Assembly (NCBI GenBank): GCA_029851415.1
Contig: CM056744.1
Location: 71,170,172 to 71,234,171, forward strand
Direction of reading: 5' to 3'
Source: Eretmocerus hayati
Lineage: Eukaryota; Arthropoda; Insecta; Hymenoptera; Aphelinidae
DNA: 64,000 nucleotides
The stretch's first letter is position 1. Every line of letters starts with the position of its first letter. Positions 1 through 10,980 of this stretch are shown here, piece by piece. The translations under genes were made by a program, and so were the position numbers. A model generated the notes under the pieces. It was not told the DNA's origin and did not search any database. It saw nothing but the letters and a program-made list of their open reading frames with translations.

Positions 1-1169
1 TGAAATTCAGTGAGTTTGCTATATGACTTGAATTGTTATAAACTTGGCGGTGGTCACCTTGATTCAATGTTATGGATTAGACTCATCGCTCCAGTGAATG
101 TAATTATGTACGCTGGAATTTGCGAGGAAAAGACAACTAGCACAAAAATGTTCCATCGCTCAGCGAAAATGAGACCGTGGGGCGGCAAATACAAGCGCGA
201 ATTTGAGTAGAACACAATTTTGACAGCGAGTCACAACTAGAAGAGAGAGATAGAGAGCGCACGGAAATATTCTGTTGGTTCCGTGTTCAATAAGAAGACA
301 CGGCGCACACCGATACTATAGCGAGCGACACCATGAGGGCATATATGTGCACGGACTCCACTTGAAAAGTTTACGGCAAGAACGCGGGAGAGAAAACGAG
401 CGAGCTGATACACGATGCGCTGCAGAGAGTGAGACACTGCGATATCTCATGGCATGCGCAGTTGCCATGAGAGTGGAAGGGAAGAGAATAAGATATAGAT
501 AGAGAGCGCTCCTTAGTCCGACCGGCACGGCAACGGTCAGCGAGCAAGGGAGAGACAACTGGATACGACCTGAACATGCGTGAATTGGCTCGCACATACC
601 ATCAGGGCCACGTGCTATTGCCAGATGCATCCGGCACTTGTAAATGTCTTTTATATTACCGGATTCCTCTCTTGGCTTTCGACATTTTTACTAATTCTGA
701 TACAGATGCGAACGCTCTCGAAGACCTCCGTTTCCGCCATCTAACTTGTTTTCGTCAATGCAAGTGCCTAATTTTACGTTAATTGTGGTTTGATGAGAAA
801 AATAGTTCACCAAGCAATAAACCTAAACGCGATCATTGATTTGGGGCGACTCGCTGATCATCAGTCGTTATCGCAAAAATACAAATTCAATCGCGCATAA
901 GTGGTTATTTTGTTAATTAGCAATACTAGCTCTATCGTCTCGATTGCACTCTTATCACTGTTCTAACACATCATCATGCACAACATGACTTACTTGGTAA
1001 AAGTATCATTATCGCCCCAAAACTGGTTCCGGGGCCAGGTCACTAGCAGCGATGACCCCGTTCTTTTGGAGATTGTTGACACTCGACTCGGTGAACGTAT
1101 CCCTTTTGACGAATTATAATTTCGTGCTAAATCTGGTTAATCTGGTGTTGATGGCTAATTCACTGGTAT

Positions 1170-1622
1170 TCAATCATATGAGTGTTGAGAGAAATTGAGA
1201 AGTGGTGTTGCCCTTGTCAGCGATCCGCACAGACTGATGTTCGCACCCGTCGTGCTCCTACGCCGCTTCTCTGCCACCTGCTTGCGGCGGCAGCTCACCG
1301 TGACCGCCACTCCTTCAAGGTTTAGCATGTGTGTTTGAAAGCCCCCGTTTCTTTCTTGATGTTGCTCATACTTGTATTTCCCTTTTTTTGTATTCAATGC
1401 GTATTCGTCGTGTTTGGAATCTAACCTATGCACAATTTTTTCCATTTTCCCATCAAATTCATCAACTCTGACCCGTGGTCTAGATTTTATGACGGTGGGA
1501 ATATATTCATCGATGTTGTTCGCAAGCAATACTTGCTGGACATGTATTTCAAGATTCTTGTAAACCCTTGCATTCATCACCCTTCCGGGTGAAAATAATG
1601 AATGCTCAAGGTCACATCCCAA
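1170..1622 (-). CDS. Weak hypothetical frame, 150 codons, unrecognised
   Basis: This is an uninterrupted 150-codon frame on the minus strand. I do not recognise the product. Its first two thirds look protein-like, with mixed hydrophobic and charged residues and a lysine-rich stretch (motif TKKGKYKYEQ). The last third is rich in Arg, Ser and Thr without pattern. There is no signal peptide, membrane segment or zinc motif. It could be a chance frame or the relic of an old mobile element. Nothing on either side supports a gene model, and no splice structure is evident. Confidence 0.12.
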   Translation of the reverse strand: MGCDLEHSLFSPGRVMNARVYKNLEIHVQQVLLANNIDEYIPTVIKSRPRVRVDEFDGKMEKIVHRLDSKHDEYALNTKKGKYKYEQHQERNGGFQTHMLNLEGVAVTVSCRRKQVAEKRRRSTTGANISLCGSLTRATPLLNFSQHSYD

Positions 1623-3512
1623 TAGAATCGTAGATATGAAAAAATTTAGCTAGTACTGAATCTGGAATTGAGTCAGCTCAAGTTTGTTCTGAGTTTTCCT
1701 CAATATACGCGCCCTCAAGTGGCTCTTCTAACTCTGATTCATACCGCTATTATCTAATCGAAGCAACTCCAACATCTGAACGCATGGTTGATTCAAATTA
1801 TGGTGAATTTGGATCCCGGCAAATTTTGGGACTCTTAAAATTTCGGTTGTCAGTTGGCAGGTCAGAATCTGAATAGAATTTATGTCCAATACGGAATGGA
1901 GTAAGAAAACTCAACCACTAAGGGTGGGATTAGAGTGGTATATCATCTAAACCTTAGAAATTTCATTCTCGATGTTTCTACGTCATCGCGAATTACATAG
2001 AGGATTTTGGTATCATGAGATACACCAACGTCACACTTGGTCCGCTCAGATATATGTACATGCAGAAGTGAACCTAGACGGCAACACAGCTGCTTCCGCC
2101 AGCTCCTTGACGGTTCCACGAAAGCTCCAATGTGGCGGTTAGTTATTCACTCCCCAAAAATATTATTCCCGCGAAATTATGGTGTTAACATATTACTTAA
2201 GCAATTCCATCGCATGGAATTATTTAAAAGTGGAAAACTATCCAGCTGCAAACCAAGAACGGCAGATAGTATGCTGATAAACAATGCGGAAAATTTGCTC
2301 TATATGTTCGTTACAATGTGTGCGGATTTTAACCTATTTGAATGAAATCAAGGCCGTTAACTGATCCGATGGCACATTTCTCTCATAACCCTTGTTACAT
2401 TGTTCTGTTTTGACGAAAAATTTCTTTTATACGATCCGCACTTGCAGTAAATCAGCCAAAGGCGGATGACACCTGATGATCTCAAAAATTTCTGTTTACT
2501 TGACCAAGATTATCTCAAACATTTTCGCGAGCTAGGATCAGAGCAGGATTCTTGGGGAAACCATTATGACCCTGTTTGCAAGAAATCAGTTGTAAGGCAC
2601 GATATGGTGGAAACACATTTCGGCAAATCTCACGAAGTACTCGTTTTGGCCGAACAGGCCTATTTTCACGTTGTCAAAATAACAGTCGCGTTTATTCCGC
2701 CACTCGATCAGTTCTGCATCACTCAGGAATCTACTCTTTGCTTCAGAAAAGTACTGGGAGACGCTTTTTCATGACAAATCGCAATTTCCGATCGAACAGG
2801 ACCACAATTCCCTCACGCCTTAGCTCGAGACAGGCGGGGCGGTTGACCGATCGGTATGAAACCTGGACACATGATGGATGATGATGTAAAGAGACGCACA
2901 CTTCGCTCGGAGCTGTGCTTATCAATGCGTCGGAGTTACGACGATTTGTCGGAGCGAACTCTGACCTTACCCCCTCTTTTTTATTTTTTTGTATTGCTCT
3001 CCTAATAGAAATGACACCTTCTTTTACTCCTAAGAATCTACAAACCTAGCTCAAGAATGATAGTGTGCTCAATCCCGCATAACGACGTGGCCTAGAATGA
3101 GAAAGTTTTTTTTTTCTTCTTCCGTTGGGATTGAACTCAAATGTTAACTAATTTTCATGCCTCAAGAGAATGGTTATGAGAATCACCCCTACTCTAAACT
3201 TGACCCGGTCGTGATGCGAGTCCTGAGAGAAACTGACAAATCACGAAAAATGAGCGTCTCGGTGGCTGAGACATATCTCCATGTACCACAGACTCACAGA
3301 AGACACTGTTAATTATTGAACTCATTCTTTTTTCTCTATTCCAAAACCGAGGATGCTATGTATTCACACGCACACATTAGCCATCTACGGAAATGAGGCT
3401 CCCATCCAAACATATGGGGAAGTCTCCTGTTCCTGCACAATTCCACGGCGGGGCTCCAAGGTGATTCACGCAATCACCATGTTGAGTATTACTTGACCAA
3501 GGAAAGGTTCAC

Positions 3513-3527
3513 GGGGGGGGGGGGGGG
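3513..3527 (+). repeat. Homopolymer run of 15 G
   Basis: Fifteen consecutive G residues, preceded by AC and followed by TGC. It is an isolated tract in otherwise mixed sequence. Its exact length is likely to be unreliable in the assembly. Confidence 0.9.
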
Positions 3528-5013
3528 TGCTGAACGACGTTAGCATTCCACAATGGTAATCGCCAGAAGAGTAAAACAATGCATGAAGCATGGACGTGGG
3601 TTTGTGAGATCTTGAAACTTCGTCCAAGGTTGATGGAATCCCAATTTTGATGCAGAGAGCGCGAGCCCATTATTTTCATAGTTCAAAGTACGAAACTATC
3701 GGACTACGTCTTGTGGGTGGTTAGAATAGATGAGAATTCTGATGAATTTATTGGATTAACGAAATTTGGTCAGGAATTACGCGTATGAGTGTCCACGTGA
3801 TAATAGAGCGTCTCGGCAGCGAGGAAGCATCGAATGAGGAGGGCCTTTTCTTCATTGACTTGCAGTTAAGAAAAGACATTACATTATGGGAGTAGCAACG
3901 TTGGTGATTTCACCCCGAAGAATTCCTGAGTTCATTGTGGGAGGAGAGCAGCTGAAATCCGACCTTAAACATTGCCCAGACAAGATTACTGGAACTGACA
4001 AATTCAAGGCACAACCGAAAAGATGTCCGGGGTTTAATACACGGCGAGGCTGTGGGAAATTATGCAAGTATCGTCGTTAGAAATCATTCTCCACTGAAAA
4101 TCTGACGGTCACTCAATCATGAATCGATACCCGACGGAAGTCAATCAAACCCTGGGGGTCATTGATGCTTCAGTATAGTGTCAGTTACGCTGTAGTTCGG
4201 AGTGCTTGTGCGTGTCTAGGTGTCAGTGTTACCGCTGGAAGCTCATGGCGTTCCGTGTGAGCCTCGTTAAAGGAAAGGTAGTCCTAGAGTTAAAGTGTTT
4301 CTCTTTTCCGCGCGATTTCGAATATATCAGTTTTGAGCTATAGAGGAGCCAAGGAATTAATTTATTTTTCGGTTATCCTATGAATGGACGCTCGACGGAA
4401 GTCATCTTACTTGGAAAATATTAGTCGATATATGAGAGTATCCCCTCCCCAGAACCCTTTGCAACCCTATTATCCTTGTGTCAAATCAGAGGAAGAGAGG
4501 GGTGGAGATGTGGAGCTCCCACCTCAACGCTCCACATTGTAGGCCACTTCCTAAATCTCGCTTCAATAAAACATTCTCGTCATTCTCAGACCTCCTGGTT
4601 CATCGTAGCTCTGTTTAGCCTCCCGTTACTCGACGACCTCAATTTCTCCTTTTATTGACAACAAACAGACATGTGGTTACATAATCTTATGACACTGATA
4701 GACTGATACATAAGTGATATAAATTGCTCGCGTGAATATACTGTAATGGATTTCATACACACAAATAGTAACTATGGTAAGAATACAGAACCTTAATAAT
4801 AAGAGAATCTGATGTTAACTGATAATCCAATCAAAAATTTAGGAAGGTATACACGTATAAGGACCTAAAAATACTGCAAACATTCTGATAGACTCGAAAT
4901 ATCGAAAAAAAAATCGAATATAGATTTCCTTATTTATCAGTTCTGGATGCGACTCGAACATTAAACCTATGATGATATCATTTTCACCCTATATATTCCT
5001 TCTCCCCTCGTCT

Positions 5014-5123
5014 TCAATCGGGCCTCGTAAAGGCATGCTTCAGCTTGTCTAAATTCACCACCTGAGTTATCTTATTCCCCAAATCAATAACAGCATTTTT
5101 GTCCCCTACTAACAAGGGAGGAC
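5014..5123 (-). pseudogene. Relic of a retroelement Pol C-terminus (Ty3/gypsy-like)
   Basis: Read on the minus strand, about 35 codons end at a TGA at 5014-5016 and encode a stretch containing GDKNAVIDLGNKI and VVNLDKLKHAF. Short beta-rich tails like this are typical of the end of Ty3/gypsy-type integrases, where a GPY/F-like module precedes the stop. Further upstream on the minus strand the frame is lost, and the matching coding similarity shifts frame near 5110-5150, so this is a broken relic. The same element continues to at least 5262. A diverged inverted copy of its 5112-5262 part lies at 9547-9693. The assignment rests on motif appearance only. Confidence 0.35.
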
Positions 5124-5262
5124 CACAGTGTTTGGGTCACCAATTTAGACCAGAATTTTTCTACAGTCTCGTATTACCTAGAAATTGGAGATTCCAGAAT
5201 ATTCAGGCCCAATGGGCCTTTTGTTCAAAACTACAGCCTATGACATTAGCATCGCCCATATA
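5112..5262 (-). repeat. Left copy of a ~150-bp inverted repeat flanking the LINE
   Basis: The reverse complement of 9547-9693 matches this segment at very roughly 75-80% by eye, with small indels. Shared blocks include AAGGCCCATTGG, CTACAGTCTCGTA and ACCACAGTG. Both copies appear to derive from the same older retroelement, in opposite orientations. The match stops on the right side exactly where the LINE 3' tail ends. Confidence 0.7.
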
Positions 5263-5656
5263 GGCCCATGTAAGAAGTTGATGTATACAGATATACTCGT
5301 ACAATCGTGCCTTCAGCTGCGAATTCACGAGCGAATTGACCACGAGTCGCCCATTCAAGTTTGTTGTATTGAGAACTATAATATTCGTTTAAATAATCAA
5401 ATCTGAAGCATCATGTTTGGCATCGTTCAAAGTATACTCTGCTTGTTATTTCATTGTTATAAAGTTGATCTAAAAGTTATTGAATATAAACCAGTTTCTG
5501 AGTTATAATAATCTACAGCCAAACCTTTAGGTCGTATACTGGTGTCAAGCTCAGAAAGAATCTGCATAAAATTACTGGATTATACGTCCTAACCTATACA
5601 CTACAAGGCTCTATAATCAGCTGTGGGTCTCTAGTGCACACTATTCAGGTGTCACA

Positions 5657-6508
5657 ATGTCTGTATGTGGTTTCTGCAATAAGAAATTGACCCTTGGATC
5701 TGGGCATATAATTGCTTGTATAGTATGCCGAAATTTTTTTCATGCAACCCAAGAATGTACTGCTCTCACAGCATCTGAGGTGAGAGTAGCTGAAATGAAA
5801 TCCAAGTCTCTGCTGTATAAGTGTGTGGATTGCACTAATGAAAAAAAGACCTGTTGCTCTGAGACACTGCTTGGTATCAAAGATGACATAAGTATTATCA
5901 AAGAATCTTGCTCAGCAATTGATGCCATGGCTAAAGATATCAAGGATTTGCAAGTCAGTGTCAGCTCTATACCAGATATGAAGAAAGATATAGATGACTT
6001 AAAAAAGGATCTATCTAATGTGAAAACTAACAATGCAAACAATGAAGAGATTATAAATGAGCTGCAAGATAGAATCCAAAGGTCTAGAAATATTATACTC
6101 TTTAATGTTCTAGAAGTTGAAGCGCATGTTGACTCTGAGCTGGCTAAACGCATACTAAAAGATATACCTGTGTCAACATCAAATATTACCACTAAAAGAA
6201 TTGGCCAATCCAAGGAAGGTGCAGTAAGACCACTCATCATCACTATGAACAGTACATCTGATGCTCACCTAGTGATCAAGAATAAAAATAAGCTGGACAA
6301 GAAAATTAAGGTGTCTTTAGATAAGACTAGATCACAGAGAGAACAATATACTGCAGCAGTCAATGAACTAAAGAAGAAGCTGGATGAAGGAGAAAGTGAT
6401 CTTGTAGTACGCTACATAAACAATAAGCCAACAGTAACAAAAAGATCTGCTTCTGCACACTCTACTGAAGTAATTGTTAATTCCCAGGTCTCAAAAAACG
6501 GCAACTAG
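5657..6508 (+). CDS. LINE ORF1 protein: PHD finger, coiled coil, RNA-binding-type C-terminus
   Basis: A 283-aa protein starting at an ATG. The N-terminus carries a C4HC3 PHD-like zinc finger: C4, C7, C21, C24, H29, C34, C56, C59. Residues about 75-150 are rich in heptad-like Ile/Leu/Lys/Asp and predict a coiled coil, which in LINE ORF1 proteins mediates oligomerisation. The region after RSRNIILFNV (about 150 on) resembles the RRM-like/C-terminal part of LINE ORF1 proteins that bind element RNA. PHD fingers in ORF1 are known from CR1-group elements; I see no esterase domain here. The stop TAG at 6506-6508 overlaps the start region of ORF2 by one base, so ORF2 is probably translated by coupling. 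The product would form the ribonucleoprotein used in target-primed reverse transcription. Confidence 0.85.
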   Translation: MSVCGFCNKKLTLGSGHIIACIVCRNFFHATQECTALTASEVRVAEMKSKSLLYKCVDCTNEKKTCCSETLLGIKDDISIIKESCSAIDAMAKDIKDLQVSVSSIPDMKKDIDDLKKDLSNVKTNNANNEEIINELQDRIQRSRNIILFNVLEVEAHVDSELAKRILKDIPVSTSNITTKRIGQSKEGAVRPLIITMNSTSDAHLVIKNKNKLDKKIKVSLDKTRSQREQYTAAVNELKKKLDEGESDLVVRYINNKPTVTKRSASAHSTEVIVNSQVSKNGN

Positions 6509-9375
6509 TGATATATTATCAAAATACAAGAGGTATACGTAGGAAATTGGACCTGCTTTACTGCAATCTTTCTCAACTTCTAGTGAAACCCAATATAATA
6601 ATATTCACTGAAACCTGGCTGCATCCTAAGATACACAACACTGAATTACGTCTAAATGGGTATAATGTCTACAGACAAGACAGATCTGGTGATATTGATT
6701 CAGATGTACTGGGTGGTGGTGTTCTCATTGCCATTGACAGTAATATCACATCAACACTGTGCCATTCAAGTAATAATCAAGGCTGTGAACAAGTATACGT
6801 TAAGATAAATCTAAATGGAAAACAGCTTCTGATTGGCAGTGCTTATCATCCACCAACAGCACTCCCCTTAAGCTATGAGACACATATGAGATCATTACAT
6901 ATGATCACTGAAACACTTCCTGGATGTGATTTGTTATTGTTTGGAGACTTCAACCTAAGGAATATTATTTGGCTGCATGATCCTGATCTCCGGTATGAAA
7001 TCACCAAATATGTTGAACCAAGAATCTTAACCAGTGCTGATATATTACTCAATGCTATGTCTTTCCTCAATCTGAGGCAAAGTTTTCCAAACAACACATG
7101 TAAAGGGTATACTCTTGACTTGCTATTCTCTAATATATCTCCAATATCATGTCTTGATGTGGATGATCTATTATTACCAATAGATATGCATCACCTTCCG
7201 CAGTATTTTTCTGTCTTAATAGATACTAAAATTAATCCTTCTTGTACTTCCAAGGCTCCATTTCATGATTATAAACATGCTGATTTTGATAACATTATGA
7301 CTGACTTGAGTCAAATAGATTGGTTGGAACTACTTGCCTCAGATGACCTTGATGTCAACCTAGATGTATTTTATGAATCAGTTCTAAGTGTTATTAGTAG
7401 TAATGTTCCTTATTGCACACCAAATATAACTCCAGATAATTTTCCTTCATGGTACAAATCTGATTTAAAAGCTCTTATACTTGAAAAGAAAATAGCACAT
7501 ACAAATTGGAAATCCTCTGGTACTGATAAATCATCTGACCTTTACATCAATTTCAAAAAACTCAGGGCAACCTGCATCCGACTTTCTAGGGTCCAGTATA
7601 AAAACTATATCTCTAATGTGGAGAATAATCTCTGTGTAAATATCAAATCTTTCTGGTCATATGTTAACAATACTCGTAACTCCTATAAACTCCCTGATTA
7701 TATGAAACTAAATGATAAGGTAGCTCATAACGAGCAAGATATTTCTAATCTATTAGCTTCCTATTTTGCATCAGTATACTCTGATGAATCTATTGCGTCC
7801 TCCAGGGATAATGTAGACCCAGTTGATATTGATACTGAGATCACTGAAAGTGATATTATTACCACTATTAGCAATATGAAATGCTCATATAGTCCAGGCC
7901 CTGATCAAATTCCATCTGTCTTGATCAAAGAATGTGCCAGTTGCTTAATTATTCCATTGAAAATCTTATTCAACAAATCTCTACAGTTAGGTTATTTCCC
8001 AAAAATGTGGAAAAGCTCCTTCATCACTCCAATCCATAAGGATGGGAGTGTGAATGATGTTAAGAACTTTAGACCTATTTCTAAAATCAGTGCCATTCCT
8101 AAAATATTAGATTCTATAGTAGCAGATAAACTTGTAAATGCATTGATAGGCAGGCTCATCAAACAACAGCATGGTTTCACCAAAGGTAAATCAACAATGA
8201 CCAATCTATTAAGCTTCTGTGATAGTATCTTTAAAAATCTAGAGAAGTCATATCAGACAGATACAGTATATTTGGATTTTTCTAAGGCTTTTGATAAGGT
8301 GGTACACACAAAACTTTTGGACAAACTTCACAACCTTGGTATCCAAGGCCTACTACTAAAATGGATAAAATCTTATCTATTTGACAGGACTCAAATAGTC
8401 AGTTTCAAAGGATTTCTGTCTGAACCTATCAAAGTTCCCTCAGGAGTACCACAAGGGTCACATTTAGGCCCAATTCTATTCAATGTTTATATAAATGATA
8501 TAGTGAATGTGCTGAAATATACTGAATGCCTATTATATGCAGATGATGTTAAACTATTCACTGCGATTAGAACCTTTGATGACTGTAAAAAGCTCCAAGA
8601 TGATCTTTGCGCTGTCCAATCATGGGCGACATCAAATGGACTGATGTTGAATATAAAGAAATGCAAAGTTATGACATATAGTAGAAGATTTGATAGAATT
8701 ATCTTATTTAAGTATATCTTAGACACTATTGAACTTGAATTACTTGATAATTTCAAAGACCTAGGCGTGGTCTTCAACACAACAATGTCATTCAGTAGCC
8801 ATATCGATTATATTGTCCCTAAAGCTATGAGGATGCTGGGATTCATTTGTAGACAAACAAATGACTTTAAACGTCCACAATCCTTAGCATATCTTTTCAA
8901 AACCTTAGTTACCCCATTGTTGACCTATGGATCAATGATATGGTCACCTCATGAGCAATTACATATTGACAGATTAGAATCGGTGAATCGCAGATTTTTG
9001 CGCAGATTATCTTGGAAAACCCCACAACCAATGTCTTTTGATAACCACGATTACTCACAAATGTCAACTAATTTTAACATTGTCACAGTCAAGTCCCTAC
9101 ATGTATATAATGATCTGTCCTTTATCTGGAACTTGATCAATGGCAATATAGATTGTCCAACTGTATCACAAAAACTGAGATTCAGAGATAATGTTTATAA
9201 CATAAGATCTTTTAGAATTTTGTCAGAGGAGTTTCATAGAATTAATACATTCCACTTTGCTCCACTTGCTAGATTGAAACGTCTATGGAACCGTCTTCCT
9301 GACAATATACAATCAATAACTTCTATCAGTGAATTTAAGTCTGAATGCAGATTGGAATACTTTGAATACTACTGA
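6508..9375 (+). CDS. LINE ORF2: AP endonuclease and reverse transcriptase
   Basis: A frame of about 955 codons. N-terminal third: AP-like endonuclease with the motifs NTRG, TETWL, GGGVLIAI and FGDFNL, ending in a DMHHLP motif that corresponds to the usual S-D-H block. Centre: reverse transcriptase with FRPIS, QHGF, YLDFSKAFD (catalytic D590), PSGVPQGS and YADD (residues 677-680, nt 8536-8547). The C-terminal region has WNRLPDNI, common in CR1/Jockey-group elements. All key catalytic motifs are present and there is no internal stop. No ATG lies at the beginning: the frame opens with GTG directly at the ORF1 stop (TAGTG). Related LINEs use TAATG for stop-restart, so an A-to-G change may have removed the normal start. 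Its activity is therefore uncertain despite the intact frame. Confidence 0.92.
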   Translation: MIYYQNTRGIRRKLDLLYCNLSQLLVKPNIIIFTETWLHPKIHNTELRLNGYNVYRQDRSGDIDSDVLGGGVLIAIDSNITSTLCHSSNNQGCEQVYVKINLNGKQLLIGSAYHPPTALPLSYETHMRSLHMITETLPGCDLLLFGDFNLRNIIWLHDPDLRYEITKYVEPRILTSADILLNAMSFLNLRQSFPNNTCKGYTLDLLFSNISPISCLDVDDLLLPIDMHHLPQYFSVLIDTKINPSCTSKAPFHDYKHADFDNIMTDLSQIDWLELLASDDLDVNLDVFYESVLSVISSNVPYCTPNITPDNFPSWYKSDLKALILEKKIAHTNWKSSGTDKSSDLYINFKKLRATCIRLSRVQYKNYISNVENNLCVNIKSFWSYVNNTRNSYKLPDYMKLNDKVAHNEQDISNLLASYFASVYSDESIASSRDNVDPVDIDTEITESDIITTISNMKCSYSPGPDQIPSVLIKECASCLIIPLKILFNKSLQLGYFPKMWKSSFITPIHKDGSVNDVKNFRPISKISAIPKILDSIVADKLVNALIGRLIKQQHGFTKGKSTMTNLLSFCDSIFKNLEKSYQTDTVYLDFSKAFDKVVHTKLLDKLHNLGIQGLLLKWIKSYLFDRTQIVSFKGFLSEPIKVPSGVPQGSHLGPILFNVYINDIVNVLKYTECLLYADDVKLFTAIRTFDDCKKLQDDLCAVQSWATSNGLMLNIKKCKVMTYSRRFDRIILFKYILDTIELELLDNFKDLGVVFNTTMSFSSHIDYIVPKAMRMLGFICRQTNDFKRPQSLAYLFKTLVTPLLTYGSMIWSPHEQLHIDRLESVNRRFLRRLSWKTPQPMSFDNHDYSQMSTNFNIVTVKSLHVYNDLSFIWNLINGNIDCPTVSQKLRFRDNVYNIRSFRILSEEFHRINTFHFAPLARLKRLWNRLPDNIQSITSISEFKSECRLEYFEYY

Positions 9376-9487
9376 TTCTAGTATCGTTTGTGAAATTTTA
9401 TTTTATAATATGCATCTCTTATCACTCTACGAATATTCTCTCAAATTTAATAATATTGTTCTCACTAGTGAATTGATAATATATCGT

Positions 9488-9546
9488 GATCGCTGTAAAA
9501 GGGCTCTTTAGCCCGTATATGTTTGGAATAAATAAATAAATAAATA
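9488..9546 (+). repeat. LINE 3' hairpin and TAAA microsatellite tail
   Basis: After the ORF2 stop and a short AT-rich 3' UTR lies a stem GGGCT-ctttA-GCCC-type hairpin near 9501-9513. It is followed by about five TAAA repeats ending at about 9546. A 3' stem-loop plus short tandem repeats in place of poly(A) is the usual recognition end for several LINE clades, where the reverse transcriptase binds its template. Confidence 0.75.
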
Positions 9547-9693
9547 CTCGCAATGCTAACGTTTATGCTCGTAACTCCAAACAAAAGGCCCATTGGTCCT
9601 CAATATTTCGGATTTTCCGATTTCTGGGTGGTACGAGACTGTAGAAAAATTTCGGTCGGAATCGGTGATTCAAACACTGTGGTCCCTCCTTGT
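9547..9693 (+). repeat. Right copy of the ~150-bp inverted repeat flanking the LINE
   Basis: This segment is the diverged reverse complement of 5112-5262. It begins immediately after the LINE tail and contains AAGGCCCATTGG, ACGAGACTGTAG and CACTGTGGTCC. In this copy the coding similarity of the older retroelement is degraded by stops. Confidence 0.7.
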
Positions 9694-9719
9694 AAGTTCA
9701 AAATTTTGTAGCTACCCAC

Positions 9720-10280
9720 GTATTCCCTGCTGCAAAAAATCGATTGGGATAGATTGGAAACCAATCGAATCCTATCGGGATCGATACATTTCAATCAGTT
9801 CTATCATTCAACCGGCGAGAGCAGTATTGAGAATCAATGCAGATCAATCGAACATAGACCCAATCTAGCTGAATCCTGAATTGTAGATTTGAGATCACAA
9901 CTGCCAATCGCATTCTATACTGTTGATGAGGATTGATGTGAACGAATATAATACAATACTAGTATTCAGCATAGGATAGGATCCGGATGGATGGATGAAC
10001 GATCTTCGCTGGTTCAATATGTTTGAATGAACCGATATAGTATTGGAATCGATCTCATTGAATGATGGATCCCGTCTCCCACTGCTCTGACGAGATCAAT
10101 GCTTCAGGAACTGATTCAATTTGCGGAACGATACTAATTGTCTATGCTAACCAATCCCGAATGACAGGATTGAGTTCCACCTTTTGAACACTATTGTTGC
10201 GACATTCCTCAATCAAACCTGATACTTCTCTGCAGTACTGGTGTATAATAGCCTTGCTCATTCCTATCAGTCTCAATCAT
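9720..10280 (+). repeat. Degenerate edge of satellite array A
   Basis: Satellite-like words (GATTGG, CAATCGAAT, AATCGAT, CAATCAGT) occur out of register and mixed with unrelated sequence. From about 10281 the ~248-bp periodicity becomes clear. This looks like the eroded margin of the array; it has no gene. Confidence 0.55.
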
Positions 10281-10980
10281 GGATGGAGAGATTCGAGTCA
10301 TTAGCGCTGGATCGATTCCAATCATCCCCCAATCACCTATTGCGTGATTGACCAATGGAGATGAATACTAGAGAATTGAATTGAAATGGTGGGTACATGG
10401 TTATTCTATCCCTCTCAATACTCACGATCAGTATTGAACTCCTCTAGATTTCATATATTTCAATCGAATTCAATACTGTTGAGCTGGATTGGAACGGCCT
10501 GAAGATGAGTTTTGCTATCGGTCTGAATCCTGCCAGGGAGCATTCAGTCGACAGCGTCAATCGATTCCAATGATGACCCAATCACTCAGTGCCTGATAGA
10601 CCAATGGAGCTGGATACTATAGGATGGGATACAGATCGTGGAAGCATGGTCTCTATGCTCCTCAATACTTACAATCGGTATTGAACTTCTCTGAATTCGA
10701 TGTATTTCAATCAAATCCAATACTGCTGAGCGGGATTGGTACGCTCTGAGAATGAGTTTCGCTATCAGTCTGAATCCTGCCAGGCAGCATTGAGTCGACT
10801 GCGTCAATCGATTTCAATGATGACCCAATCAGTCATTCCGTGATTGACCGATCGAGATGAATACTACAGAATCGGATTGGAATCGCGGGTGCATGGTTAT
10901 TCTATCTTTCTCAATACTCACAATCAGTATTCAACTGCTCAAAGTTTCGTAGATTGCAATCGAACTCAAAACTGCTGAGC

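Larger units (their letters stand above)
1..5000. other. Unique-looking DNA without a convincing gene
   Basis: I found no protein family, RNA gene or mobile element that I can support in this stretch. Open frames are short (mostly under 105 codons), overlap on both strands and show no recognisable motifs. Minor features are GA-rich stretches near 237-260 and 485-512, a run of 15 G at 3513-3527, and AT-rich DNA at about 4650-5000. The only frame of note is a 150-codon minus-strand one at 1170-1622, listed separately. Confidence 0.6.
5410..9546 (+). mobile_element. CR1/Jockey-type non-LTR retrotransposon (LINE), apparently intact frames
   Basis: This two-frame LINE has ORF1 (PHD-type zinc finger plus coiled coil) and ORF2 (AP endonuclease plus reverse transcriptase). 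Its short 3' UTR ends in a TAAA microsatellite tail. Both frames are open throughout, which suggests a fairly young insertion. The 5' boundary is uncertain: an older retroelement relic can be followed to about 5260-5410, and ORF1 starts at 5657, so the element begins somewhere in between. The 3' boundary is sharp at about 9546, where the inverted copy of the flanking relic begins. I could not identify a target-site duplication by eye. Confidence 0.9.

Noticed and set aside
2466..2774. 102-codon frame as a small gene
   Set aside because: No recognisable motif, no homologous copy in the window and an overlapping frame on the same strand; it could not be supported.
5125..9681. CACAGTG...CACTGTG pair around the LINE as a second Transib
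   Set aside because: The flanking bases continue the inverted repeat (GGAC and GTCC) rather than forming a direct 5-bp duplication, so these heptamers are internal to the older repeat.
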